Below, piece after piece: positions 12,941 to 23,921 of a stretch of DNA of 64,000 bases. Location of the stretch: the NCBI GenBank assembly GCA_963971425.1, contig OZ020517.1, forward strand, positions 23,260,462 to 23,324,461, in the 5' to 3' direction. How positions within the stretch are numbered: position 1 is the stretch's first letter; each line of letters starts with the position of its first letter. Position numbers and translations under genes: made by a program. The notes below the pieces were generated by a model. That model was not told the DNA's origin and made no database searches. It saw only the letters and a list, made by a program, of their open reading frames with translations. Source of the stretch: Bryoerythrophyllum caledonicum (lineage: Eukaryota; Streptophyta; Bryopsida; Pottiales; Pottiaceae).

Positions 12941-14300
12941 GTACTTCCACCAATCTCCCTATTAACTTGTCACAAACTCCGGTCCGGCCCGGAAACACAA
13001 GTCTACCGGTCAACCGATGGACAACTCCGGAACACTTTGCTAGAATATGTAGATATAGGTATCTCACATATCTAGCAACATACTAACAACACAAAGTCAC
13101 AAAAATCATAACCAGGAGAGGACTTGGGAGATAAAAACTTAGAAAGACGTTTTCCCGGTTCACCGGGAAGACCAGGAAAAAGATAGGAAATGTGGGCAAG
13201 ACCTAAAAATGATAGGAGGATGGAGACAACTCAAATGAATGACTTGCCACAAGGGTAGGACAATCGACAACAACTAATATATACTACACATGTAAACAAC
13301 ACAATAAGGTCTAGATAGAGTCCCCAGGGGACTTTTTCTCTAGACCAGGGAGGGTGTTACCGGGGAGTCGCCCCGGTAGAAAAGATTCACAAACAAGAAA
13401 TTTGTACAAATACAAGAAACCTAACATGGGCAAGAGTCACATTTGTTGTTGCACCTGCAATCTCCTTTCTTTGTCTCTTTTATCTTCTCGCTTTGGCCAC
13501 TAATCTCCTCTACCTCTACAAACCCTAGAATTCTCCACCATCTCCAACAAATCTAGAACGTGCGCACCTCTTTCTCCAAACTCTAGCTTGCGCTACCTCC
13601 TCTTCAAATCCTAGCTTGCGCGCACCTCTTCCACTACCTTCAACACACTTGAAAAGCCTCCTCTTCTTTTTCTTTTTCTTTTGCCTTGTTGCACCACCTC
13701 TCCTTCACTTCTTTGACTACTTCTTCAAATCCCAACTCTAAAAAAAGACCAAATAGAGAGGGAGGGAGAGCTTATGAAATAGAAAGAACTAGACAGGGAG
13801 ATAGAGGAGAAAATTTGAGGGGGGAAGAAAAGATTTTAAAGAAGGAGGGGGAGAGATAAGAGTTCTGGAGGAGGGAAGAGTTTCTGGAGAGAAGAGGTCA
13901 AATTTCGGGGAGAGAGGGGTCGGCCACGATTGCTGGAGCTACCCGGGTACCTGCGTAATAGCCCATATCCGGGTTGGTACCCGGGCTAGTTCATACCCAC
14001 GTTGATACCCGGGTATGTATGTATGTATTTATTTTTAAATTTTTTAAATTTTTTTCTTTTCTTTTTCAGTTTCTTCATTTTTTTGTCTTTTCTTTTATTT
14101 TCTCTACCACTACTACTAACTCAAACTAGAATTAGCATCTCAACTACTTCTACCTACCTCCTAAACTTAACTAGTTAATTTAGGTTAAGTGGTGATTTTA
14201 GACTTACGTCCCAGGATCTCTCCCGGGACTCTTTTGAAATTGTTTCCCGGGACTTAAATTAGTGATTTTAAGACCCGGTTTTATCACCACTATAAACCTA

Positions 14301-15191
14301 ATAAACTACTTCAGCATTTCTCTATTTTCCCTATCCGCTATCTAATCTAATTCTACACAACAATAACTACTTTTCTATTTAATTAACACTAAAAATCCTA
14401 TTTTAACTAATTTTTTTGGTAGGGGCGGCCAAGTGGGAGTTTTAGACTCCCACAGTGGATTCAAGTCCATGCTATGAAATGCTTATAGAGATGGTGTTTG
14501 TCTAAGTGCAATCAGGAGTGATGTGTTGCATTTGAGCAATTTCACCTTTCCTTGTCAATTTGCCTTGCTTACAAATATATTTCTAGACAAATACTACCAC
14601 TTTAGGGATGCAAATTTCAATCTAAATTTTTAAATCGTACCCACTACTATCAAGTATCTTCTATTACTTGTAAAACCTACATACAATAAAATTCTATAAT
14701 TTTACATCCATTCAATTAAATAAACCATATGTATTTTGTTAATCTCAAGTTCCTAACACTTCCATTCAATGAATCATTTCAAAGTATTCAACATGGTCCT
14801 ATGGTTATTAATTCCATATAGTCCTTGTTGTCATGTAGCACATACTCAAGCCTTGACAAATTGTAAATTTGTCTAGTCTCCACATCAATTTTGGAGGGCC
14901 TTGTTCAATTTTGGTTGATTTAGTGGATGCAATCTAGATGATTTGAGGTCAACAATGGCACAAAAATAGCACAAGCCAAAGGTAGGACAATCCAAAACCG
15001 AGTGGCAATCCAATATCGCTCCCTTCTATACCCCTTCTTAGATTTTAGGGAGGAAATGTAGTTGGTCATCAAATCAGTTAAAAATGCATTGATTAATGCA
15101 TAAGTCATGTAAAGACATGCTCTATTTCCTCAATGGAATCTAGGAAGGGTATAGAAATGATTGTTATAGATCACTCGCCGATTTTGGATTG
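14301..15191. other. Intergenic spacer, no gene seen
   Basis: AT-rich DNA between the CCGG-rich block and the Tc1-like element. I find no conserved coding region, RNA gene or terminal repeat. The short minus-strand frame at 14920-15108 has no recognisable feature. Confidence 0.6.
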
Positions 15192-15193
15192 TA

Positions 15194-15771
15194 CAATAGG
15201 GTGACATTCAAATTGGCCGTTTAGTAGTTCCAGGGATAGTGTCCTACACTGCTGCCAACTTTGACACCCTCCCCAAAGCTGAAAAATTGTTATTTTACCA
15301 TGAAAATTTGGGGACAGCATCATCTTTATGTTGAAAACATGCATATTAAATTTCAAGTCCAGGAGACTTATACAAAAAAACTTATGCAAGATCTACCAAC
15401 ATGGGATAGCTGTGAGAAAAGTGTCACAGCTGCCAACTTTGACACCCTCCCAAGAATTGAGGAATTTTTTTTTGCCCATGAAATTTTTGGAGCAAAAACA
15501 TTTTTATGTTGTTTGCATGTGTGGAAAATTTCAAGTCCAAAAGACCCATAAAAAAAAAAAATCCAAATCTACCAACATGTGTAGTTTTGAGAAACAAAGG
15601 GGAAAACCATTTTACTACTTCCAACTTTGACGCCCTCCTTAGGATTGAATTTTTGTTGATACATAGTGAAATTTTTGGCACAAGATCATCTCTACGCTGG
15701 TAACATGTGAGATAAATTTCAAAGCCAAAAGATGTACACAAAAAAGTTATTCCATATCTACCAACGTGTAT
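15194..15771 (+). repeat. Left terminal inverted repeat of the Tc1-like element, with three ~185-bp subrepeats
   Basis: Within the inverted repeat the phrase 'CCAACTTTGACRCCCTCC' recurs at about 15253, 15433 and 15624, each followed by a 'CATGAAATTTTTGG'-like and 'TCTACCAACATG'-like word. So each arm is a tandem array of about three diverged ~185-bp units. Such internal repetition is typical of transposase-binding arrays in long-TIR elements, but binding here is inference. Confidence 0.85.
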
Positions 15772-16768
15772 GTCCTCCATTAGCGTCAATCACTGCTAGT
15801 AACCTAGAGGGCATAGAATGACATAGTTGAAGGAGCTTTGTACCATTGACTAACTTCCACTCTCTTTCAAGAACTACCTTCAACACATCTAAGCTTCTAG
15901 GGCATTGTTTGCCATGTTGCACAACATCTTTTAACATCCTCCAAACGTTCCCGATTGGATTGAGATCGGGAGAGTTTGTAGGTCAGTTGAGCTTTTCGAG
16001 AAGGTGGCTTTGTCTCCATTCTTCACATATTTTGCTCCTATGGACGGGTGCCCCATCTTCCATAAGCACTCCTTGTGGAATTTGACCCATGAAATGAACC
16101 AATTTGGCATCGTAAACCGCTTCTATAAAATCCTTAGCAGAACGTTGACCTTTAGGCATAAAGACAAGTTCTGACTTTTGTCCTCCGGCAAATGCGCCCC
16201 AAATCATTAAAGAAGTCCTTCCACTTTTAAAAGTACGAGCTAGACAACTTGATGAATAACGCTCATATGCACTTCTCCAAACATGAATTTGCCGAGAATT
16301 TTTTCCAATTTCAAAAGTAGATTCATCTGTCCAAACAACACGCTCCCACTCTTTTGCACTCCATCCACGGTACTTCTGAGCAAAAGCTAATCGTTGAGAC
16401 ATGTGACGAGGTGTCAAAAAAGGTTTTTTGACTGCAATTCGACTAAAAATGCCATTTTTATGTAAGACCCTTTGAATAGTACGTCTACACACTTGAGTAG
16501 GACATGCATTGGTAATCTCTGAGAGTGAAGAGCAACGATGAATTTTTGAGTAATGCACAATACTACGAACATCTCTATCACTAAGCTTTTTAGCCTGACT
16601 TCCACCGCAAGGTTTGCGCTTGTAGGTTCCATCTTCTCTAAATGTTTTTACTAACCTTGTAACTGTTCTAATAGGAACTCCAATAGTAGCTGCAATTTGA
16701 ACTCCTGTAAATCCTCCCTCACTCAAACCTATGATGCGAGCACGAATTTCATCTGAAATTGCCATCAT
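15758..16768 (-). pseudogene. Tc1-like DD34E transposase, nonsense mutation and catalytic E->G
   Basis: From ATG at 16768 the frame runs 336 codons to TAG at 15758-15760, a normal length for Tc1-like transposases, with one internal TGA (codon 262, 15983-15985) exactly where the conserved Trp of the 'WP..SPDLNP' block is expected. Residues ~1-110 form the paired helix-turn-helix DNA-binding part (GFTGVQIAATIGVPIRTV, then a second HTH) with a basic linker KRKPCGG. Catalytic residues: D148 in WTDES, D238 in EDGAPVH, and position 273, where the family has Glu in NPIEN, reads Gly (NPIGN, codon 15950-15952). D238 and position 273 have 34 residues between them, so the ancestor was DD34E. Both defects independently abolish activity. 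Confidence 0.92.
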
Positions 16769-17392
16769 AAACTTATAAAGTGCGTGATGCTAGCTACAGC
16801 AGTAGAGTAGGGGTTAGAGCAGAGCAAGGGGGAGAGAAGGGGGCCAAGGGGCTAGAGCAGAGCAAAGGCGGTTGCAGGATTGACACATGACTATTGGCAG
16901 AGGAAGGAGAACAGGGCTGGAGCAGAGCAAGGGGGAGAGAAGGGAGCCAAGGCGCTAGAGCAGAGAGGAGAGAGAAGGGTCGCCAAAACACAAGCCCATA
17001 TGCATACATGAAAAACCATTTTGCTCTTAATCACTCATTATGTATGCCCAATGTGAATCAACACTCATGCATCCCACAATACAACACTCTCTGTTTTAAG
17101 GATTGTCTCAACATTCAGTCTATCACAAATCACACACACCATTCCCTTTACATAGTGTTCAATACATATTTAGAAGAAAAAATTTGTCATGTGTCTAATG
17201 CACACTTTATGGCCAAGTGGATTCTTCTGCATGGAACACCTCTTCACTTCTTCATTTAGATGTTATTGATCTTTTTGAGAAGCATTTATGTTTGGTGGCT
17301 TACTCACATGATTGAGTTCAATGAAAAAGCATGAGGTGTCAAAGATATTTTGACATTTTCAATATGACCTTCAAATTGTTTATCATAGTTAC

Positions 17393-17971
17393 ACATGTTG
17401 ATAGATATGGAATAACTTTTTTTATGTATGTCTTTTGGCTTTGAAATTTATCCCACATGTTACCAGCGTAGAGATGATCTTGTGCCAAAAATTTCACTAT
17501 GTATCAACAAAAATTCAAACCTAAGGAGGGCGTCAAAGTTGGAAGTAGTAAAATGGTTTTCCCCTTTGTTTCTCAAAACTACACATGTTGGTAGATTTGG
17601 AATATTATTTTTTGTATGGGTCTTTTGGACTTGAAATTTTCCACACATGCAAACAACATAAAAATGTTTTTGCTCCAAAAATTTCATGGGCAAAAAAAAA
17701 TTCCTCAATTCTTGGGAGGGTGTCAAAGTTGGCAGCTGTGACACTTTTCTCACAGCTATCCCATGTTGGTAGATCTTTCATAAGTTTTTTTGTATAAGTC
17801 TCCTGGACTTGAAATTTAATATGCATGTTTTCAACATAAAGATGATGCTGTCCCCAAATTTTCATGGTAAAATAACAATTTCTCAGCTTTGGGGAGGGTG
17901 TCAAAGTTGGCAGCAGTGTAGGACACTATCCCTGGAACTACTAAACGGCCAATTTGAATGTCACCCTATTG
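17393..17971 (-). repeat. Right terminal inverted repeat of the Tc1-like element
   Basis: Reverse complement of 15194-15771 with few differences; the same three ~185-bp subrepeats are present in mirrored order. It ends in GTCACCCTATTG next to the right TA. Confidence 0.88.
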
Positions 17972-17973
17972 TA

Positions 17974-18309
17974 CAGTACATGTAGAATTGTAGAATATAT
18001 GTAGAACATCTAGAATATCTAAACCTTATCACGTTCACTATACATGTAGAATATTGTGGAATACAACACTATGTAGAATAATGTAGAATACATGTAGAAT
18101 AATGATAAGGTTTAGATATTGAAATGACCTCCAAATGATAGATGTTAGTTGAAGAATCTTCAATCCAAAGGTGTAAGTCTTGCTAAACTTCAATATACTT
18201 TCTGTATTCTATAGAGTAAAACACATGCCTGTATATATGGTTCTCGAGTGATGTTGAAGGGTTAAAGTTGTGTAAACTACACAATAAAGGACTCCATTCC
18301 AATATTATA
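17974..18309. repeat. Spacer with 18-bp inverted repeat and GTAGAAT-rich sequence
   Basis: AATATCTAAACCTTATCA (18014-18031) pairs with its reverse complement at 18103-18120 around a loop made of variations on 'ATGTAGAATA'. Related sequence in opposite orientation lies at about 30580-30740, so this is a dispersed repeat, not a local hairpin gene. No coding capacity. Confidence 0.7.
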
Positions 18310-19008
18310 GGCCGCTTTAGACTAAGGTGGAGAAGTTCACCAGCCAAGAATTCTAGGAAAATGGAGCAATATGATTGGAGTAAAACTTGTTCTTCACTGG
18401 ATTGGGTCTAGACTTGTCCGGTGGAGAACTTCAAGCATGGATGAAAAATGACATGGCCGTCCATGTGGCAGCATTTTAGTGACTAATCAACAATTTAATA
18501 CAAGGAGGTTCAGCGTTAAATGGATTTCTTGCAACTTTTCTTGCCATTGAGGTTCTTGAATTTTGATTCTTGTTGTGCTTTAGAGGTTGAATGCCATTTC
18601 CTATAGTCTAAATGTGTTTTGAATTGGATTTTACTTCATTCTTTTGCATAGGATACTATTTCATTATTTTTGCATAAACAAATGTATTGCCATTGAATTT
18701 CAAATTGTTTTTGAATTGTTAGTAACATGATTGTGGAGCTTGTGTTTTAGAAAGAAGTTCAATATTTGTTACTTTTTCTCCCTAAAGATGGTTAGTTTCT
18801 TGCAACTTCCGTTCACTTGCAGCCAAGAAGAAGAGTATGTCAGTAGTAAGAATTTTTCAATCCTCCAACTCAAAGAGAGGGTGCCTTCAGGTTCTACATT
18901 CAACATCCTTCTTCAATCAATAGTGCCTTGATTGGAGAAAGTGAACGGTATGAGAACCATTTGGATGTTGGAGGAAGGAAGTAGAGGAATATGGCGATTG
19001 TTAGATTG

Positions 19009-20171
19009 TTGAACCCACAAAGAAGGGAAGAGTTGGACCTACAAAGAAAAAGACTCCAATCAAGAAGAGAGCCAAAAAAGTGAAGGTTGAAGAGGAAGAC
19101 ATGGAGGAGAAGAAGAAGAATTGGCCGGATAGTGACGTTGAGCAACTTATTGCAATTTGAGGTGAAATGCACGCAAAGTTTGAGAGGAATGCTAAAAGCA
19201 AGGTATGCTCTTCATTCATTGTGGTTAAATTTTCTTTTGTTGAAAATTTTAGATTGCTCACAATGTTGAAGAACAATAATTTTTACATTGAGTGTTTAAA
19301 TTCACTAAAACTTGTTGGAAAACTTTGTTCTGTTTTCTAGTTTTTTTTAATTTATTTTAAAATGATTATTAATAATATTTCATTTTTGGAAATCATTTTA
19401 ATGCATGTAATTTTGTATTAATTTACCAATGTCCATTTTATGACTACAACTTCCATGACGTAATAAATGTTTTAGCATACGATAGTTCTATCATAACTAA
19501 GCTACTAAAATATATTTTAATCATGTATGTCTTTAATTTTGAACTCTTTACTATCATAAGTTTCATTCTTTACTTATGTAATTGTTGCCTACAATTCTTC
19601 AAAGTCCTTTCCAAAGGTTTAGGCATTTTTTTTGGCATTTCTATTTGGATTAACATATAGTAACAATTACTTTACTAATAGCATGCTACAATTTTTTGCA
19701 CGTGTTGATACATGGGTTCAACTTCAAGCACAAATGCTTGCTACAATTCCTAGATTTTCCCGCAATCGTGAAGCATGTCGGAAGAAGTTTGAGACCATTT
19801 TCAAGTCTTACAAAGAAGACAAACTTGCTAATTCAATCTTGGAGAATGTCAGACATGAATGTAAGTTCTATGACTCCTTAGATCAATGGTGGCATCAAGC
19901 AGGATCTGTTATGAAATATGTGAGTGCAACTAGAATGGACAATATAGATGGTGGTATACAAGATGATAGTGAAGATGTAACTCGTGGTGAATCTCAAGAT
20001 TTATCATATAAACATGCCTCCCAAAATCAAGCTCTACTTTATTTTGGGAAAATGGTAGACAATGGAGCAACAATGTTGGAGCATTTCAGTAGAAACAACC
20101 AAATGCCAAAGAAGGTAGATTACCAAACGGATTGTCTCATTGATAAGCTCTATTTTTCTTCTATGTCATAA
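19009..20171 (+). pseudogene. Harbinger Myb/SANT-like DNA-binding protein (two exons, nonsense codon)
   Basis: Exon 1 (about 19009-19200) encodes a Lys-rich leader, then NWPDSDVEQLIAI, a stop (TGA at a position where Arg, CGA, is expected) and GEMHAKFERNAKS before a GT donor (GTATGC). After a ~480-bp AT-rich intron, exon 2 (about 19683-20171) carries W-(Q/A)-rich 'MLATIPRFSRNREACRKKF', 'SYKEDKLANSI' and 'ECKFYDSLDQWWHQAG', the trihelix part, and a coiled-coil tail ending in YFGKMVDNGATMLEHF. In active elements this protein binds subterminal DNA and helps the nuclease enter the nucleus. Assignment rests on the three Trp/helix blocks and the linked nuclease. Confidence 0.8.
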
Positions 20172-20221
20172 CTAGAGTCCACAGGAAATGTTACAGTTTT
20201 TGCAAGACGGTCCATATAATA

Positions 20222-21420
20222 GCTTTTTGCCAACATCATGTGAGTTCAAGATTGTGGAGACATAAGCATATTGTAACAATATCCGGAATGTTTTGAAGCG
20301 GCATATGAATCCTCTTCAGTGTATCCTCCATCTTCCCTTCAAAATGCTAAAAGCAAGTTTAACAACCATACTAGTACCGGATTGAATAAAATCCCTATGA
20401 GCCTTTTCTCTATATGAACCTGCCTTTTCTTCCTTGAAAGATAAATAGAACCATAAACAAATTGCATATGCATCTTCAATTAATTTATATGGTAAAAAGA
20501 CTCATGACATGGATTTCTTTTCAACCTCTAATTTTTGAAATAATGTCCAATCATGTATACTTCCAGCCCAATCAAAGTCATAATCCCAAAATTTGCAATG
20601 ACAATCCACCATACCTTGCAATAATACCAAATAAATTCCTTTCTACAATAATATGAAGCAAGCTCTTTACTTGGAGCAATAACAAAAATGTGGCTACCAT
20701 TTATCACCCCGAGAATATAAGGAATCCCATGCAAACTCTTGAAGTCTGCACAAATTTGCTTCATCGAAGGTAATGTAGGTCTTTGGAAACTCAATGGTCT
20801 CAAAAGCCTTTTAATTTCCCTCACAAGTTTCTCTAACAATGATCGAAGAACTTGGTGTTGACATTCCATACAAATCGGCAAGTGTTTGCAAAGCATCATC
20901 GGAACCTAATCGATGCAAGGTCAAAGAAATTCTATCTTCTATTGGAGTGCAAAGTCTCCATCGTGTATCTTTTTTGCTCAAAATGGATGCAAGCAAATTG
21001 CACAAGTATGAAAACGTAGGTCTATTAATTTGAATACAATCTTTGAACATTTTTGCATTACATGATCCAAGAAGAAATTGTGAAGCATATCCACTTGGCT
21101 CATCAAATCTCCATACTATCTTCTCCTTGCTCCCAAATATGAAGAAGGCCATCAACACAATGCTTCATAAGCATTGTGTTGATGTATGATGACTTTTGAA
21201 CTGCCATAGTTGAAACAATAACATGCTTCATAACCATAAAAATTACAAGAACTAGTGAATTTTTTTCTCTTCTACAATCCATGATGCCAGACCAATATGT
21301 AAGAGAGGAACATTGGAGAGGAAGAACAAGAAGAACACATGTACTATATAGTGGAGAAGAGTAGTTCTTCATACAATGAATATGGGATTTCTCTTCTCCA
21401 TCCTTTACTATGTTTTTCAT
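20222..21420 (-). pseudogene. Harbinger DDE nuclease, frameshifted, catalytic D->N
   Basis: Three overlapping minus-strand frames together give a Harbinger transposase: 'TPIEDRISLTLHRLGSDDAL..LADLYGMST' (HTH region), 'GIPYILGVINGSHI' (first catalytic block, Asp replaced by Asn, codon 20699-20701), then, after a frameshift near 20640, 'VDCHCKFWDYDFDWAGSIHD' (second Asp kept), and lastly 'KEEKAGSYREKAHRDFI' and 'VVKLAFSILKGRWRI', where the usual Glu of 'VERAF' is not present. A stop at 20316-20318 is followed, in another frame, by the normal tail 'MPLQNIPDIVTICLCLHNL'. The nuclease is clearly dead. Confidence 0.85.
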
Positions 21421-21938
21421 ACAAGAACTAGAATTAAGCCCAGTGTACTACAATGAGTCCCAAAATTACATTCTACATTGAATTGATCTAAATTTTTTAC
21501 CATACAAACTAGACAAGTAGATCCATTTTTTCCAGCAAGTTTTACTAGATTTGGGCACCCGATGCAGAACTTATAGGTTTTTAAAGTTGACTGCAGCCCA
21601 AAAACGTTCATAATATCCATTAGGGATTATGGTTCCTATTGACCAGCCTAAATTCCCTTGGTGGTGAAGTTCACCGGTGGACTTCACCTTGTGAAGTTGG
21701 CCGAAAGATTTATCCAGTTGGTGTTTACACTTCAAACCCGTCAAGACTTCTTCACGCATTATTTTATTGTCTTTCCATCTTGTCCAACATCCCACCAATT
21801 GCCTCAAATAACCATGTCTTGGCCAAAAGTTCTTGACCGACCGGTGCACTTCTCAACCGTAGTCTAAAGTCGCCCTAAGATTCCAAAATATCCAGATCAT
21901 CATCTCCAGTTGATAGGATGTTGTATCTACTGAGGAAA

Positions 21939-22198
21939 GGCCAGGGCGAATTGACCCCCTCGCTGGGACGTACCCAAGGGGGCCACGAGGTGGTGGGGCC
22001 AAACCTCGTCCCTGTTTTATTTTTGGATGGGGCCCTATTTATAGCAAGGGAATCCTCTAGGATAAACAATCGCTGTAGGCCTCAAATTTGTCCTTAAAAA
22101 TCCAAAAAAAGCCTCTAAACCCCCCAAAATAAGAGGGCTAGAAAAATGACGGGCCACCTCAGGTAAGTCCCAGCGAGGGGGTCAATTCGCCCTGGCCT
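21939..22198. mobile_element. 260-bp MITE with ~33-bp perfect inverted repeats, family M, copy 1
   Basis: Starts GGCCAGGGCGAATTGACCCC and ends with its reverse complement; the repeat extends through GCTGGGAC. Flanks are TGAGGAAA (21931-21938) and TGAGCAAA (22199-22206), an 8-bp duplication with one mismatch. The middle is also partly palindromic. A sister copy lies at 57823-58100. Long TIR with a duplication of 8-10 bp suggests a Mutator-like or hAT-like short element; no coding capacity. Confidence 0.85.
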
Positions 22199-22605
22199 TG
22201 AGCAAAAGATTCATTGCATGATCCATGAGGAATGCAGTGAGCGAATGCCAAGGCACCGAGAAAGAAAAGCAGAGAGCCAGAAGAAACTCCACACATGCTG
22301 ACCAGATGAAGATTCTCAAGGTGCTCTTAAAATGTAGCTTTCGAGTCGGTGGTGGGATACAGTCTGCACAATGGTGCCTCAGGAACGCGCCACATGTACC
22401 TTCTCAAAATTAAACCCCTAATAATTACTACCTTTTCATGCATCCATATTCCCACCCATGATTCCAACGTTCCGCGTGCCATATAAAATTGAACACTTGG
22501 TTTAAAAATTAACATTCTTTAACCCTTTTAAGGACAAGAGGCCCATAGGTGGTGGATCTCAATATTGAGGTTGCACGAGGTATTTTGGGGAGGTGTGCCC
22601 TTATC

Positions 22606-23454
22606 TTAACCCCTGAAGTCGAAATCGACCAGAATGTGGTCGATCTGACTCTGGTCAGGCTCTCAGTTACTAAATTTAGATCGTATGAAGTTATTACCAT
22701 GGAAGATTGTAGAGTTTTCCCAGACCTTTAAAATGACACCATTCATGCTTCAAAATTCCTCATACTTTAGGAGATATTCACGGTCAAAGTTTGAAAACAC
22801 TGTTAGGGCATGCTGAAATCTGACCAGAACTGCGGTATATGCTCAATTATTCTCAAAATCTGCCCAAAATCAATTAGATCGCAGTAACTTCAAAAATTCA
22901 CCAAAAACTGAGATTTTTTTTTTTTTCGAATTTTGTTTTTCGTACATGTAAAAGAGGTAGTAAAGCATGATCTCACTGTTTGGATTTTCAATCGGATAAT
23001 TTTTTACATGCCTTTTTAATTGTTGAAAATGGGCATTTGTATTTGTATTTCAGCATACCTCCATGTGAAAAATGAAGCATTTCTTTAGGTTTTATAGGTC
23101 CTATGAGGGTACAAATTATATGGACATATTCCTTACTCACATAGGAACAAGAATTTGAAGAGCCTCATGTCAAATTTCCTTTCAAAATTGGTTTTTTTGG
23201 CCCCCAAAACATTAGTTTTCCATTCTACAGCAAGGAAAAAATCTTTTTTTTCAACTTTGAACATTATGATCTCCCAAATGGAGAGGAATTTGAATCTAAG
23301 ATTCGGTTTGCATGTACATGTACAAGTTAGGTACTAGATCTTACGGTTACATACTCAAAAATTTGTCAAAAGTTAAAAATTTTCACCTTTCATTGAAAGA
23401 GGGTAGTTTTGAGGGTTTTTGGCAGTTTTGAGGGCTTTCGACTTTAGGGGTTAA
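22606..23454. mobile_element. piggyBac-like short element, TTAA-flanked (849 bp)
   Basis: TTAA at 22606-22609 and 23451-23454 flank inverted ends CCCCTGAAGTCGAAA / CCCCTAAAGTCGAAA (one mismatch in 15). TTAA duplication and CCC termini are the piggyBac signature. No transposase frame is present, so it is non-autonomous. Sequence between 23480 and 23630 to its right resembles family M. Confidence 0.85.
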
Positions 23455-23921
23455 TGGCACTCTCTCATCTCTATGGTCCTCTCATTTTCGGGGTCTAGAA
23501 GGATTTTTTTGAAATTTTGGGGCAAAAATATAGCCTACGGCTCTAAAATTACTGCCAGAGGCCCCTATCATCTATTAATAGATACACATCCAAAAATAAA
23601 ATAGGGCCCAAGGTTTATCCCACCCCCCTCCTCCAATGGCTCATGCAACCTCAAATTGATATCCATAGGTGGTCACTTTTGGAATAATTTGCGAATTGGT
23701 GGACCTATACTTCATCTTTGTTTGATTGTTGCCTAGTTTAAGTTCCTTGGATCTTTGTGTTTTCATCGAATGCAATGAGGATGTGTCGGAGTATATGCAA
23801 TGGAGTATATGCAATGAAGATGTGTTGGAGTATTAGTGTTGGAGTATTATATGCAATGAGGATGTGTAGGAGTATATGGCAATTTAATGAATATTCGACA
23901 TTCTCCAATAGTGAAACAAAT

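Larger units (their letters stand above)
9541..14300. other. CCGG-palindrome-rich region, probable retroelement remains
   Basis: This stretch is less AT-rich than its neighbours and is studded with palindromes on a CCGG core: mainly TCCGGA/ATCCGGA between 9590 and 10300, ACCGGT between 11400 and 13150, and CCCGGG between 13330 and 14280. A tRNA-like A-box word, TAGTCTAGTGG, occurs at 11081-11091 without a matching B box. Two modest reading frames (9867-10148 plus, 12524-12940 minus) have no domain I recognise. Long-terminal-repeat remains are possible, but I could not match two LTRs or a primer-binding site. Confidence 0.45.
15192..17973 (-). mobile_element. Complete Tc1-like DNA transposon with 578-bp terminal inverted repeats
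   Basis: Both ends are exact: TA (15192-15193), then CAATAGGGTGACATTC reading inward, and the reverse complement GTCACCCTATTG followed by TA (17972-17973). The TA duplication is the Tc1/mariner hallmark. The inverted repeats run 15194-15771 and about 17393-17971, unusually long for this superfamily. The interior holds one transposase gene on the minus strand (15758-16768, reaching into the left repeat), then a purine-rich segment at 16813-16970 with a near-exact ~45-bp direct repeat. The transposase is broken, so this copy is immobile unless driven from elsewhere. Confidence 0.93.
18310..21875. mobile_element. PIF/Harbinger DNA transposon, decayed two-gene copy
   Basis: The element is bounded by imperfect inverted repeats of about 33 bp: GGCCGCTTTAGACTAAGG at 18310 inward, and the reverse complement of GGGCGACTTTAGACTACGG ending at 21875, both continuing as GA-rich GAGAAGT-CACC. 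Inside are the two genes diagnostic of the superfamily: a Myb/trihelix-like protein on plus and a DDE nuclease on minus, converging tail to tail. The 3-bp TWA duplication is not intact (ATA left, TAA right). Both genes are broken. Confidence 0.88.

Noticed and set aside
15247..15640. Regularly spaced repeats that might suggest a CRISPR array
   Set aside because: Units are ~185 bp, diverged, and part of a transposon TIR in a plant genome.
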